A DNA stretch of 64,000 bases from Agaribacillus aureus. GTDB taxonomy: Bacteria > Bacteroidota > Bacteroidia > Cytophagales > Cyclobacteriaceae. The translations under genes and the position numbers were made by a program. Of the stretch, positions 17,595-25,974 are shown in pieces (positions within the stretch are counted from its first letter, which is position 1; every line of letters begins with the position of its first letter). Below the pieces are notes generated by a model that did no database searches, was not told the DNA's origin, and worked only from the letters and a program-made list of their open reading frames with translations. Where the stretch lies: the NCBI GenBank assembly GCA_030442055.1, contig JAUJEB010000001.1, forward strand, positions 2,046,001 to 2,110,000. Direction: 5' to 3'.

Positions 17595-18008
17595 ATGGCC
17601 AATAAAATACCTTGGTACACAACTGTCAATTGGAAATCAATTTTAGAGACTACTATGATTCTTGGCATCATCGCCGGATTGAGCATAATTTTATTACTTC
17701 CTAAGATTATACGCCATAACAAGCTCGAAAATTATCAAGGGGAAACCACAGCCAAAATCCTTTCTGTTAAAGAAAACATTACCACGAGACAAGGATCCGA
17801 CGGTAACAAGGTAGTGGTGGATAATTATGTCGTCAAATTCCGTTATAGGGTAGATGGGGAACCATACGAGAGCACCAATTCTCTGGATGGAACTCACAAA
17901 AATACCTACTATCTGAATAAAGTCGCAAAGAGCAATTATGAAATGCCCGTATCAGTCCGTTATGATATGGAAAATCCGGCGAAGGCACTCATTATTTTTG
18001 AGGAATGA
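17595..18008 (+). CDS. Single-pass membrane protein with DUF3592-like extracytoplasmic domain
   Basis: 137 residues. One membrane helix (about 19-37) and a strand-rich domain that begins GETTAKILSVKENITTRQGS and ends with a motif VRYDMENPAKALI. The pattern of an alternative-sided DUF3592 (A-K-I-x-S/x-V..., VxYxPxNPxxA) is recognisable but weak. Function unknown. Confidence 0.5.
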   Translation: MANKIPWYTTVNWKSILETTMILGIIAGLSIILLLPKIIRHNKLENYQGETTAKILSVKENITTRQGSDGNKVVVDNYVVKFRYRVDGEPYESTNSLDGTHKNTYYLNKVAKSNYEMPVSVRYDMENPAKALIIFEE

Positions 18009-18060
18009 AAGGAGAAGTACTTAACATATGCCGGGTTATTGATTAACTTCCTGGATCGCC

Positions 18061-18092
18061 GAATTACCATAGGGGAAAAATATATATCTTAG
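18061..18092 (+). promoter_or_regulatory. Promoter module of the 18144 gene
   Basis: GAATTACCATAGGGGAAAAA at 18061-18080, then TATATATCTTAG ending at 18092. It and the following about 30 bases resemble 25001-25060 upstream of the AraC gene. Confidence 0.5.
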
Positions 18093-18143
18093 CCACTGTT
18101 AATTTAACAGAAAATTGGGCATAATTAAATAACACCTACTGAA

Positions 18144-18503
18144 ATGGCAAAAATAAAAGCAAATAAAAAAACCTTGATCAGATGGAAAGTCTATATCGAT
18201 CGAGCTCGCATGTACGTTGGCTACATCCAATTTTTGATGATCGGATTTGTTTTTTTGGAAGCATACAAAGACAGTGCTGTCGGCGTTTTGATATTTGATA
18301 ATTTATTACTCTCGATACCAGTAATTTTTTTAGCTTTTATCGGATTATCATTAATAGTTGGCAGAATAGATACTGTTCTTGGATTACGAGAAGAGGAATT
18401 ACGAAATTCGTCCTCATCTAATCCGGTAATGAGAGAAATTCTTTCAAATCTGGAAGAAATGAAAATTGAATTAAGAGCGCTTAAATCCGGGAAAAAAGAA
18501 TAA
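18144..18503 (+). CDS. Small membrane protein with C-terminal coiled coil
   Basis: 119 residues: a basic start, two membrane helices (about 26-43 and 55-73) and a charged helical tail (REEELRNSSS, LEEMKIELRALKSGKKE) that could form a coiled coil. No family recognised. It has its own promoter module. Confidence 0.5.
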   Translation: MAKIKANKKTLIRWKVYIDRARMYVGYIQFLMIGFVFLEAYKDSAVGVLIFDNLLLSIPVIFLAFIGLSLIVGRIDTVLGLREEELRNSSSSNPVMREILSNLEEMKIELRALKSGKKE

Positions 18504-18547
18504 CCTCACAAACTCCCCAACTTTTTCTGCGAACATGAAAAGAGATT

Positions 18548-18555
18548 TATCTTTG
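18548..18555 (+). promoter_or_regulatory. TATCTTTG promoter box of the 18609 gene
   Basis: A perfect match to the Bacteroidota -7 consensus TAnnTTTG, 53 bases upstream of the ATG. A -33 TTG is not clear. Confidence 0.45.
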
Positions 18556-18608
18556 GTATCCGTTAAAGCTATAAGAAAACAGTATATTGTCGCCTTAAAA
18601 TTTAATTA

Positions 18609-19142
18609 ATGGATAATCCAATAGCTGTAGAATTTGATTACGTTAATAGACAAAAACGCCTATGGACAAGAGTTACTGAGATTGTATTCATTGGTATAAT
18701 AATATTTTTTTATCTCTGCCTTCGAGTAAAAAATGGCAGCACGATTGTTGAAGAAATTTTTGGTGTTGAAAAATATTGGCGAACCATCGGATGGTTTGGG
18801 ATCCCAACCTCTTTTGTGCTTTTTCTAATTATCCGTCAATTAACCAAATTCAAAAATGGAAAAATCATTTTAGGTTCAGATAAAATTGAGTTAATGATCA
18901 AAGGTCGTCAAACCACATTTTACATCTCTCAAATCGATAGCATGACGGTTACCAAAGACATACCGCACGAAGATGATTCGCGCTTTGGCTCTCAAAAAGC
19001 CAGTAGGTTAACCTTCAGCATCGATAATAGAACGTATGATCTGGAACTAAGTACACCGAATAATCGTGACTTTGACAACCTAAGACCTATTCTTAAACAC
19101 TGGAAGGATCAATTGAAAGGTTATAAAGAAACTTATCGGTAA
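18609..19142 (+). CDS. Two-helix membrane protein with strand-rich cytosolic domain
   Basis: 177 residues. Helices at about 22-40 and 59-76 are followed by a domain of roughly 95 residues with repeated short strands (KIILGSDKIELMIKGRQTTF, SRLTFSIDNRTYDLELST), similar in design to the 16071 product and to bacterial PH-like membrane proteins. Last gene of the island; function unknown. Confidence 0.55.
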   Translation: MDNPIAVEFDYVNRQKRLWTRVTEIVFIGIIIFFYLCLRVKNGSTIVEEIFGVEKYWRTIGWFGIPTSFVLFLIIRQLTKFKNGKIILGSDKIELMIKGRQTTFYISQIDSMTVTKDIPHEDDSRFGSQKASRLTFSIDNRTYDLELSTPNNRDFDNLRPILKHWKDQLKGYKETYR

Positions 19143-19247
19143 AATGATGCCTTTGTAATCCCCAAAAAAGTACCACATAAAAAAATGAGAAAGTAGAAAA
19201 ACCCACCTTCCCATTTTAATACATAACTTATAATTAACTATTTCCCT

Positions 19248-20231
19248 TTAAGGAAAATTTGAGTCCACAATCAGTTGGTTCCTGGCAACATTTGCAAAGT
19301 CCATGACTACTACACCATATCTGCCATATTTTTGAGGTGTAAAGTAGCCTTCAACCTGGGGATTAATGGCGTTGGAAACCGCGGGGATATTTGGAATACC
19401 AAACCAACCTGGCTTATAGCCACTGGTAAAATTGATAAACAGCTTGTCGGTACTAGCTGAAGAGGCTTCGTTTAACAGACCTTCAATAGCATTCCATTTT
19501 TGATTGTTATCGGGCACAACATAATTATCCTGGATTTTGATGTTTCCATATGTATTCGCTATCTCAAATGTCGTATTATCAGACCAGGCCGTTGCATTAA
19601 TTCCTTTGGGTGTGTTGACTACTCCAAATCGCCTGAATAATACAACTTTACCCCTCACCGAACCAAGAGTCGGCATAGCATCTGCCAGGATCCAATTTCC
19701 TGGATTGGACTGTACGTAGGCATCGAATGTCGCTTCGAAAGAGCGGGTATTATTTTGTGGTGTATGTTCTTCCTTCACAGACATAATGATGCACTCGGAC
19801 GGATTATTTGTTAAAAAATTAAAACAAGCAGTCAAGACATCGTCAAAATTCAGGTTTTGATAGACAGCACCGTGATGGATGGTAAACGAGTTATCAATGT
19901 GCCTGCACCGGACGTCAAGAAACCGTGTACCAGCATTCAGCTGTTGGTCGATAGTAAGGTCCTGACATTTTGCGGTTCCCGAGAAAATTGGCGGATCAAA
20001 TCTTGCCCCGGAATCGTGGGTCCCCGGTATGGAAATAGCTGAGAGTTTAAGTCCGCTATTCACAGCAGACATCCAGTTTGAAAGGGTATAGCTTACACTG
20101 GTTATTGGCTCTTTTTTTTCTTGCTCTAAGGTGCTACCAACAGTTTGGGGCTCAATTCGCTCTTCCTCGCAGGAAAACAATGTAAGAAGGAAAAACACTA
20201 AAACGGTAGAGAATAATAAGTGAGATTTCAT
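19248..20231 (-). CDS. Phosphatidylinositol-specific phospholipase C (lipoprotein)
   Basis: 327 residues. A lipoprotein signal ends at LLTLFSC (Cys21), so the enzyme is probably displayed on the membrane surface or exported. The PI-PLC X domain is clear: SIPGTHDSGA (first catalytic His), LDVRCRHIDNSFTIHHGAVY (Arg and second catalytic His), and later VKEEHTP and VVLFRRF strands as in bacterial PI-PLC. It should cleave phosphatidylinositol or GPI anchors to give cyclic inositol phosphate. Bacteroidota usually lack the substrate, so the target is probably a eukaryotic membrane or phosphoinositide food. It diverges from a small lipoprotein gene and a cytolysin gene. Confidence 0.85.
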   Translation of the reverse strand: MKSHLLFSTVLVFFLLTLFSCEEERIEPQTVGSTLEQEKKEPITSVSYTLSNWMSAVNSGLKLSAISIPGTHDSGARFDPPIFSGTAKCQDLTIDQQLNAGTRFLDVRCRHIDNSFTIHHGAVYQNLNFDDVLTACFNFLTNNPSECIIMSVKEEHTPQNNTRSFEATFDAYVQSNPGNWILADAMPTLGSVRGKVVLFRRFGVVNTPKGINATAWSDNTTFEIANTYGNIKIQDNYVVPDNNQKWNAIEGLLNEASSASTDKLFINFTSGYKPGWFGIPNIPAVSNAINPQVEGYFTPQKYGRYGVVVMDFANVARNQLIVDSNFP

Positions 20232-20663
20232 GATAAGTTTTAATTATGGTTAAAATTGATTTATAGTCCGGTTAAAAAATCCAGGTGGCTGAAAATGTTT
20301 TTTCTAAAAGTCCAATCACCTCCTGATTATTTTTATGTCAGACCCCCGTCCTTCAGTCTGCGCCCGGGCAGCATCCTTTGACGAATTTTTCGAAATTAGC
20401 CCCACGGTTTATCTGACATTTTTTCGTTTACCAACCGGAAGACAAACAAAGCACCAACATTCTACTATCGACATTAGAAACTTAATCTTGCGTTAATTTT
20501 CCGGTAGGTTTCTAATCACAAAAGGTTGACCTCAGCATGAAAAAGTAAAATCTATTCAGATTTGTAGTTCTTGACAAAAACTATCTAAATCAACACACCT
20601 ATTCCATAATCACAACCATATGTTGCTGCAAGGTGTCTTTAACTTAAATAACCAACTATCGCT
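20232..20663. promoter_or_regulatory. Divergent promoter region with inverted repeat
   Basis: 432 bases between the PI-PLC gene and the plus-strand lipoprotein gene. ATTAGAAAC at 20473-20481 and GTTTCTAAT at 20508-20516 form a perfect 9-bp inverted repeat with a 26-base spacer, placed centrally, a possible operator for shared control. No gene is seen. Confidence 0.4.
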
Positions 20664-21032
20664 ATGAAATCAGTCATTACCATTTTAATTTCACCCTTGT
20701 TTTTGCTCCTTTTAGGCTGTGGGGAAGATGACGCCACCTGCAATAGTGGTAAGATCATTGCCCAGGCCACTGAAGAAAGTGCTACGCTACACTTTCATGC
20801 TAAACACAACATATATTATGTGAATTATTTTGTAAAAGGGACTATTGATACTTTTTACAAGGGGTTCATCTGCACCAACGCCTTTCCGGATTTTGAATTT
20901 ACCGAAGGTATGCCAGTGATATTCTCCGGCAACTTCAGGGAAACAGATCTTTACAACAACAATGATTTTGAAGTGGTGATCGGCGGCCAGGAGGTTTATG
21001 TGCTCGAATTGCAAATGCTGGCGGCGGAATAG
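20664..21032 (+). CDS. Small lipoprotein of unknown function
   Basis: 122 residues with a strong lipoprotein signal (LLLLGC, Cys19) and a compact mature domain of about 100 residues with two further Cys residues (DDATC, FICTN) that could pair. It lies between the PI-PLC and cytolysin genes on the cytolysin strand, 420 bases ahead of the latter. A role as an accessory or protective factor for the pore former is only a guess from position. Confidence 0.55.
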   Translation: MKSVITILISPLFLLLLGCGEDDATCNSGKIIAQATEESATLHFHAKHNIYYVNYFVKGTIDTFYKGFICTNAFPDFEFTEGMPVIFSGNFRETDLYNNNDFEVVIGGQEVYVLELQMLAAE

Positions 21033-21452
21033 ATAAATATTTTATTTAATAAGGGCTAGACCAGCATATATACCACTCTTCACTTTGCTTGAACCGAGGT
21101 AAAATAGTCTGATCGTACTGTATATCTGCTACCATGTTGTTTAATTTCGATCAAGAAATAATGACACCTCCTTTTTAAAGATCATTCCAAACATCTATAT
21201 ATCAGGTATTTACAACACCACTTACACATTGTCCATTGAATTGTCTATTGACGTTTTTTTATTTTCTTTCCCTTTTCATCGTAATTAGCGGTCTCTTAAA
21301 AAGACCAACCCGCCAAGTAAGATAATCTTAATACCTATCTGTAAGAAGCTACTTTTTAAATGATGATACCGTTTTGTGTCCGGGCAAAATTTTGTGAAGA
21401 AATTATCCCGGGCCGGTAATTTAATTTTTTAAGTACACTAAAAGTAATAATT
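21033..21452. other. Leader region of the cytolysin gene
   Basis: 420 bases, AT-rich, no gene seen. Contains GGTCT...AGACC near 21289-21304 and CCGGG...CCCGG near 21379-21409, both short inverted repeats that could shape the mRNA leader. No clear promoter box was assigned. Confidence 0.3.
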
Positions 21453-22958
21453 ATGAGATTGTATGCAATCATTTTTGCTTTTGCTTTTCTTTTATGTGCC
21501 TGTCAAAAAGACGATGATGTGGGTTCGACCAATCAGACGTTTGACGAGGGTGTGAGAAGCTTATCTTTTTTAGATCAACCTGAACCAATGGATGAACCCA
21601 AGGAGTTGGAGGTAGTAGAAGAGCCCGCTGTAGAAGACGGATACGAGTGCTCTGTCAAAAGCTACGAAGCAGCTGCAGAGTATAACGAAATGCTCTTATT
21701 GGATCCCGCTTCGGATGTCATCTATCCGGGGGCTGTTATTGTCGGAGAATCAATTGCCACAGGTGAGTACATTCCCATCGTAGCAGCGCGAAAACCGCTC
21801 TCTCTGTCCGTATCATTGCAAAATATAGAGGGGAGTCCCAAAGCAACCATTGAAGATCCCAGTCTTTCTAATGTCAGAGTGGCTATCAATGAAATATTAA
21901 GCTCCAATGTGACCGGCGGTACCCCTGCCAAGGTGAGTTTTGAGGTGGAAGAGGTACACTCCCAAAGTCAGCTAAGCCTGGCCTTAGGGGCCAACTACAA
22001 AAGTGCCCTGGCAGATGTTTCGGGTTCTTTTGATTTTAGCCAGGAAGATGTCCGCAGTCGCGTGGTGGTAAAATTCATTCAGGCTTATTACACCATCGAT
22101 ATTGATTTGCCTTCCACACCCAGTGATTTGTTTAGCGAATTGCCCAACCTGAATTCCCTGGGCGATGTATCACCCATGTATGTATCCACCATTACTTACG
22201 GAAGGATGGTACTTTTTACTGCGGAATCCAGCAGCAGCACTACCATGCTGGAAGCCTCCTTAAAAGCCGCCTTTGAGTCCGGCGCACAGAGCGGTGAGAT
22301 CAATGTTAGTTCGGAATACAAAAAAGTTATCGAAAACGCCAAGATCCAGGCGACGATCATTGGCGGCTCCGGCGGCGACGCGGTGGGTGCTGTCGATGGC
22401 ATTACAGGATTAAAACAGTACATCTTAGGAGGAGGGGATTATACCAAGGACTCTCCCGGTGCTCCCCTGTCGTATAAATTACGCTACTTAAAAGATAACT
22501 CTATCGGCAATATCGTATTGGCAACCAAATACAATGTCAGGAGCTGCGAACGCGTTGCTTTTTCCTATAGAGTTACCGCCAAACGTATATTCGTCAACGA
22601 CGACGGCGAAGCCGGACCCGGCGATTTTTATGGATACCTGGCTACATGGAGCAGCCAGGCAAACAACAGGTCCACATTATGGCAAAAGGCGGAAAAGAAT
22701 AATGTACAGATCGAAACCAACAACTCCTTCCCCATCGATGAATCAAAACAATGGACCTTTGTCAAGCCCGATCGGAATAAAGATTATATCTCGGTAGGCG
22801 GACATATGTGGGAAGATAGTGGTATACATGAAAGAGATCTTGGATTCGAAAGAAAAAAATTCACGCTTAACAGTATTCCCAGCGGGCCTATTGCGGTAAT
22901 TTTTACCAAGGCCGATACTAGAATTACGGTCTATTATGAAATAAAACCGTTATTCTGA
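21453..22958 (+). CDS. Thiol-activated cytolysin / CDC-like pore-forming lipoprotein
   Basis: 501 residues. A short signal ends at LLCAC. Core blocks of the cholesterol-dependent cytolysin fold follow in order: VIYPGAVI; LSLSVSLQNI; the VSFEVEEVHSQSQLSLALGA segment; VKFIQAYYTIDIDLPSTPSD; PMYVSTITYGRMVLFTAES; the glycine-rich IIGGSGGDAV; and PLSYKLRYLKDNS. Two regions around 165-200 and 260-300 correspond to the hairpin-forming helices. The C-terminal about 120 residues do not contain the Trp-rich undecapeptide of Gram-positive toxins, so cholesterol binding by that route is unlikely. Bacteroidota CDC-like proteins known from Elizabethkingia work as two-component pores; no second component is visible here. 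Confidence 0.85.
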   Translation: MRLYAIIFAFAFLLCACQKDDDVGSTNQTFDEGVRSLSFLDQPEPMDEPKELEVVEEPAVEDGYECSVKSYEAAAEYNEMLLLDPASDVIYPGAVIVGESIATGEYIPIVAARKPLSLSVSLQNIEGSPKATIEDPSLSNVRVAINEILSSNVTGGTPAKVSFEVEEVHSQSQLSLALGANYKSALADVSGSFDFSQEDVRSRVVVKFIQAYYTIDIDLPSTPSDLFSELPNLNSLGDVSPMYVSTITYGRMVLFTAESSSSTTMLEASLKAAFESGAQSGEINVSSEYKKVIENAKIQATIIGGSGGDAVGAVDGITGLKQYILGGGDYTKDSPGAPLSYKLRYLKDNSIGNIVLATKYNVRSCERVAFSYRVTAKRIFVNDDGEAGPGDFYGYLATWSSQANNRSTLWQKAEKNNVQIETNNSFPIDESKQWTFVKPDRNKDYISVGGHMWEDSGIHERDLGFERKKFTLNSIPSGPIAVIFTKADTRITVYYEIKPLF

Positions 22959-22969
22959 TCTTTGTCTTA

Positions 22970-23001
22970 CCTGGCCTGCCGATGCTAAAAGGCAGGTCAG
23001 G
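22970..23001. terminator. Strong hairpin between cytolysin and amidohydrolase genes
   Basis: CCTGGCCTGCC (22970-22980) pairs with GGCAGGTCAGG (22991-23001) over 11 bp with a single G-T pair, loop of 10. It lies between convergent genes, so it may serve both strands. Confidence 0.65.
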
Positions 23002-23070
23002 TTACTTCACCTTTAAGTTGGATAATTTTCTGTTTGCCGGTTTTAGGTCTTTGTTTCCAGTGGCAATTGA

Positions 23071-24726
23071 TCATTTATTTTTCCATCCCGGTCCTCTCAC
23101 AACCCTCCCTGGCAAGGCACCTGTATGTTCGCCGTCTTTTAAAACCTGTTTTCCATTTACAAATACATGAACCATCCCGGTAGCATATTGATGAGGTTTT
23201 TCAAACGTGGCATTATCCCGGATCCTGTCAGGATCAAATAGGGTAACATCTGCATAAAACCCTGTTTTTAAGGCTCCTCGTTTTTTGATTTTTAAATTAG
23301 TCGCCGGTAATAATGTCAGCTTGTAAATAGCCTCTTCCAAAGTAATGATCTTTTCTTCGCGGACATATTTACCCAGGAGCCGGGCAAATGAACCATAGGC
23401 TCTCGGGTGGGTACTTTGAAGTAAAAATACACCATCAGCGGTATAAGACCCGGCATCGGAGCAAATGGACATGTAGGGCAGCGCCAGCTTCTTTTTAATA
23501 TTGTCCTCGGACATCGAAAAATAAACAACCTGTATCCTGCTGTCATCTTCGTAAATTAAATCAACAATGGTTTCTTCGGCAGACGTATTTCTTTCCGAAG
23601 CTACTTCAGCCAGTGTTTTGCCAATGAGGTTTCTGAGATTTTCATTTTTAAATCCAACCAAGAGGATTTTTTCAGGTGGAACAGTAAATGTAACCTCTTC
23701 TATCATCTGTTGCCTTTTCTCTTTTAACGCAATTAACTTCATGGTTTCATCATGTCCACCTTCCTTGGCCCATTCAGGTAGCAATATATTCAGCCCGGTG
23801 GAGCTGGCGTGGTACATGTACATGTCAGTGGTCACAGGCAACCCTTCATCTCGCGCATCGGCAATCAACTGTATTGCTTCATCCATCAGCGGCCAATTGG
23901 CATTGCCCGAGGCTTTAAAATGATAGATTTCTGATCTTATTTTTGCTTCTTTGGAAATAGTGATCAATTCCTGCACGGCCTCAAGCAACGTGGCGCCTTC
24001 GTTTCTAATATGAGAAATATACATACCGTCGTATGCCGCCACTACTTTAGCAAGCTCGATAATCTCCCCGGTTTCAGCATGACCGCTGGGCACGTAAATC
24101 AGGGCTGTAGATAATCCCATGGCTCCCTCTTCCATGGCCTGGCGGGTAAGGGCTTTCATTTTCTCCATTTCGGCCGTCGTGGGCGCTCTCTTTTCATAAC
24201 CGATAGTATGCAGGCGTAAAGTGCCATTTCCCACAAAGGATGCGATGTTTGTGGCAACCCCTTTGTTTTCCAAAAACTCAAGGTATTCGCCCAGTGTGGT
24301 CCATTGTATGTCATAGGTAATCGTCTGTTGCTTGCGTTTCATTTCTTTCTTCATTGAATCACTCAATGGTCCCATGGAAGAGCCTTCGCCCATTACTTCA
24401 AGGGTAACGCCCTGCCTGATATCACTTTGTGATCTTCCATCTTCGATGAGGGTCTCGCTGGCCCAACTCAACATATTGATAAAACCCGGCGCCACCGCCA
24501 AACCCGCAGCATCTACCTCCAGCTTGCCCACTGCATTTTGAAGATCACCCATCGCCGCAATAGTATCCGCATTGATCCCGATATCTCCCGCAAAGGAAGC
24601 CGTACCGGTACCGTCTATAATCCGACCGTTTTTAATTAAAACATCAAAGCTGTCAGGTGAAGCACATCCACCTATTATAAGAATGGAAATAAGCCGAAAT
24701 AACTGTTTATTGAATGTCATTATCAT
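23071..24726 (-). CDS. N-acyl-D-amino-acid deacylase-like amidohydrolase, exported
   Basis: 551 residues of the D-aminoacylase branch of the amidohydrolase superfamily: VLIKNGRIIDGTG at the start, SGHAETGEI, YISHIRNEG, EIYHFKASG and CSDAGSY in order, and a C-terminal beta-sandwich ending. A lipoprotein-type signal (IIGGCASP) precedes the domain. The usual metal motif PGFIDxHxH is replaced by PGFINMLSWAS and the conserved metal-binding Cys segment by MGEGSSMGP, so the metal site is altered; the later His and Asp residues remain. Activity on N-acyl-D-amino acids is therefore not assured. Start at 24726 or 24720. Confidence 0.75.
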   Translation of the reverse strand: MIMTFNKQLFRLISILIIGGCASPDSFDVLIKNGRIIDGTGTASFAGDIGINADTIAAMGDLQNAVGKLEVDAAGLAVAPGFINMLSWASETLIEDGRSQSDIRQGVTLEVMGEGSSMGPLSDSMKKEMKRKQQTITYDIQWTTLGEYLEFLENKGVATNIASFVGNGTLRLHTIGYEKRAPTTAEMEKMKALTRQAMEEGAMGLSTALIYVPSGHAETGEIIELAKVVAAYDGMYISHIRNEGATLLEAVQELITISKEAKIRSEIYHFKASGNANWPLMDEAIQLIADARDEGLPVTTDMYMYHASSTGLNILLPEWAKEGGHDETMKLIALKEKRQQMIEEVTFTVPPEKILLVGFKNENLRNLIGKTLAEVASERNTSAEETIVDLIYEDDSRIQVVYFSMSEDNIKKKLALPYMSICSDAGSYTADGVFLLQSTHPRAYGSFARLLGKYVREEKIITLEEAIYKLTLLPATNLKIKKRGALKTGFYADVTLFDPDRIRDNATFEKPHQYATGMVHVFVNGKQVLKDGEHTGALPGRVVRGPGWKNK

Positions 24727-25086
24727 ACCATTTAATTGTTTGGAACCAACGACGTGAAGCTCACCCTCAAACCGCTCCCGGAACGGTAGGTGATCGCTTT
24801 ATGCCATAATGCTCTTCCTATACAAATCTAATCGCTTAATTTAATTATCCAATTGGTCAAGGATAAAAGAGGTTTGGAAACTGTCAACTCAGTTGATCTT
24901 ACCGTTGATAGGCTTTTGTCAGACAGTGTACCGCACGTTAACTGCGTTAAAATTTCGATGATCTACCTAAAAAATCAACCATGATTCCAAATGTTTGCCG
25001 ATTTACGAAAGGGAGAAAAAATTTATATCTTAGTCATAACTATTTTGACAGAAAATTCCTGTAAGTAAAGAAAAAGCCATACAGCT
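24727..25086. promoter_or_regulatory. Divergent intergenic region with AraC-gene promoter
   Basis: 360 bases with no gene. ATTTACGAAAGGGAGAAAAA at 25001-25020 followed by TATCTTAG at 25026-25033 forms the same promoter module seen at 18061-18092, and the following GACAGAAAATTCC also matches. The AraC gene starts 53 bases after the box. Confidence 0.5.
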
Positions 25087-25902
25087 TTGAAAATAAATGA
25101 ACAAATAAGACATCTTTACCAACCCATACAACCGACCATCAGGCAATCGGACAAAAATGTAACGTATCAGGAGTTCCTACCCGACCAACATCTCCAACAA
25201 CTCATTTATTGCTACTGGCAATTAAAGACCACCAAACCACTTTCAAATCAATTCAATTACAAAGTAGTCGCAGATGGCTGTATTGATATATTCTTTGAAC
25301 TTAACAATCCGGAAGAAAGCTTTGTGATGGGATTTTGCAAAAAATATACGGAATTCCGGCTTGACAACAATTTTAACTATGTTGGCATCCGTTTTCTGCC
25401 GACAATGTTTCCTCAAATCTTTGGCATAAATGCAGCTGACTTAAGCAATCGATTTGAAAATTTAGACAGCGTACTCCCTGAAACATCAAAATTTATAACA
25501 CGCCATTTTCACCACCAACTAACCAGCGAACAAATTAAAGCCACTTTTGATGGCTACTTCTTGAGTCTCATGGCAAAGGTGGATTTTGACATTGACAACA
25601 GGCTTTATGAAGCCATGAATATCATTTTATCAAATTTTGGCGTCATCAACATTGAGAAAGACCTGGATACCGGCATCAGCCCACGGCAATTGCAGCGGCT
25701 ATTTAAATACTACATCGGCGATACGGCAAAAACTTTTAGCAAGGTGGTGCAATTTCAAAATATCCTGAAAGCCAAGCCCTCCCGGAAAAGTTTAAAAGAA
25801 AATAAACTTTTCTATGATATTGGCTATTATGACCAGTCACATTTCATCAAAGATTTCAAAAATTTCTATGGTGTTACGCCTACCAGGGCATTCAGAGGTT
25901 GA
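25087..25902 (+). CDS. AraC-family transcriptional regulator
   Basis: 271 residues. The N-terminal sensing domain (about 1-170; CYWQLKTTKP, VADGCIDIFFELN, VGIRFLPTMFP) is of the DUF6597 type common in Bacteroidota AraC proteins; two helix-turn-helix motifs follow, with the signature YYDQSHFIKDFKNFYGVTPTR at the end. The only reasonable start is TTG 25087; the next in-frame ATG lies inside the sensing domain. It precedes the VOC-protein gene by about 70 bases on the same strand and may control it. Confidence 0.85.
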   Translation: MKINEQIRHLYQPIQPTIRQSDKNVTYQEFLPDQHLQQLIYCYWQLKTTKPLSNQFNYKVVADGCIDIFFELNNPEESFVMGFCKKYTEFRLDNNFNYVGIRFLPTMFPQIFGINAADLSNRFENLDSVLPETSKFITRHFHHQLTSEQIKATFDGYFLSLMAKVDFDIDNRLYEAMNIILSNFGVINIEKDLDTGISPRQLQRLFKYYIGDTAKTFSKVVQFQNILKAKPSRKSLKENKLFYDIGYYDQSHFIKDFKNFYGVTPTRAFRG

Positions 25903-25974
25903 TTATGTCCGATTTTTACAATACCTGACCACCAGTCTGCGATAAATTTGAAGCATAACTTTAAACAAAAAGAT

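Noticed and set aside
9015-19142. A true integron with attC sites
   Set aside because: Genes are plus-strand singles and the recombinase relics have a KNPL-type end, but I could not find repeated attC-like paired sites after each gene, only the shared sequence after the two relics.
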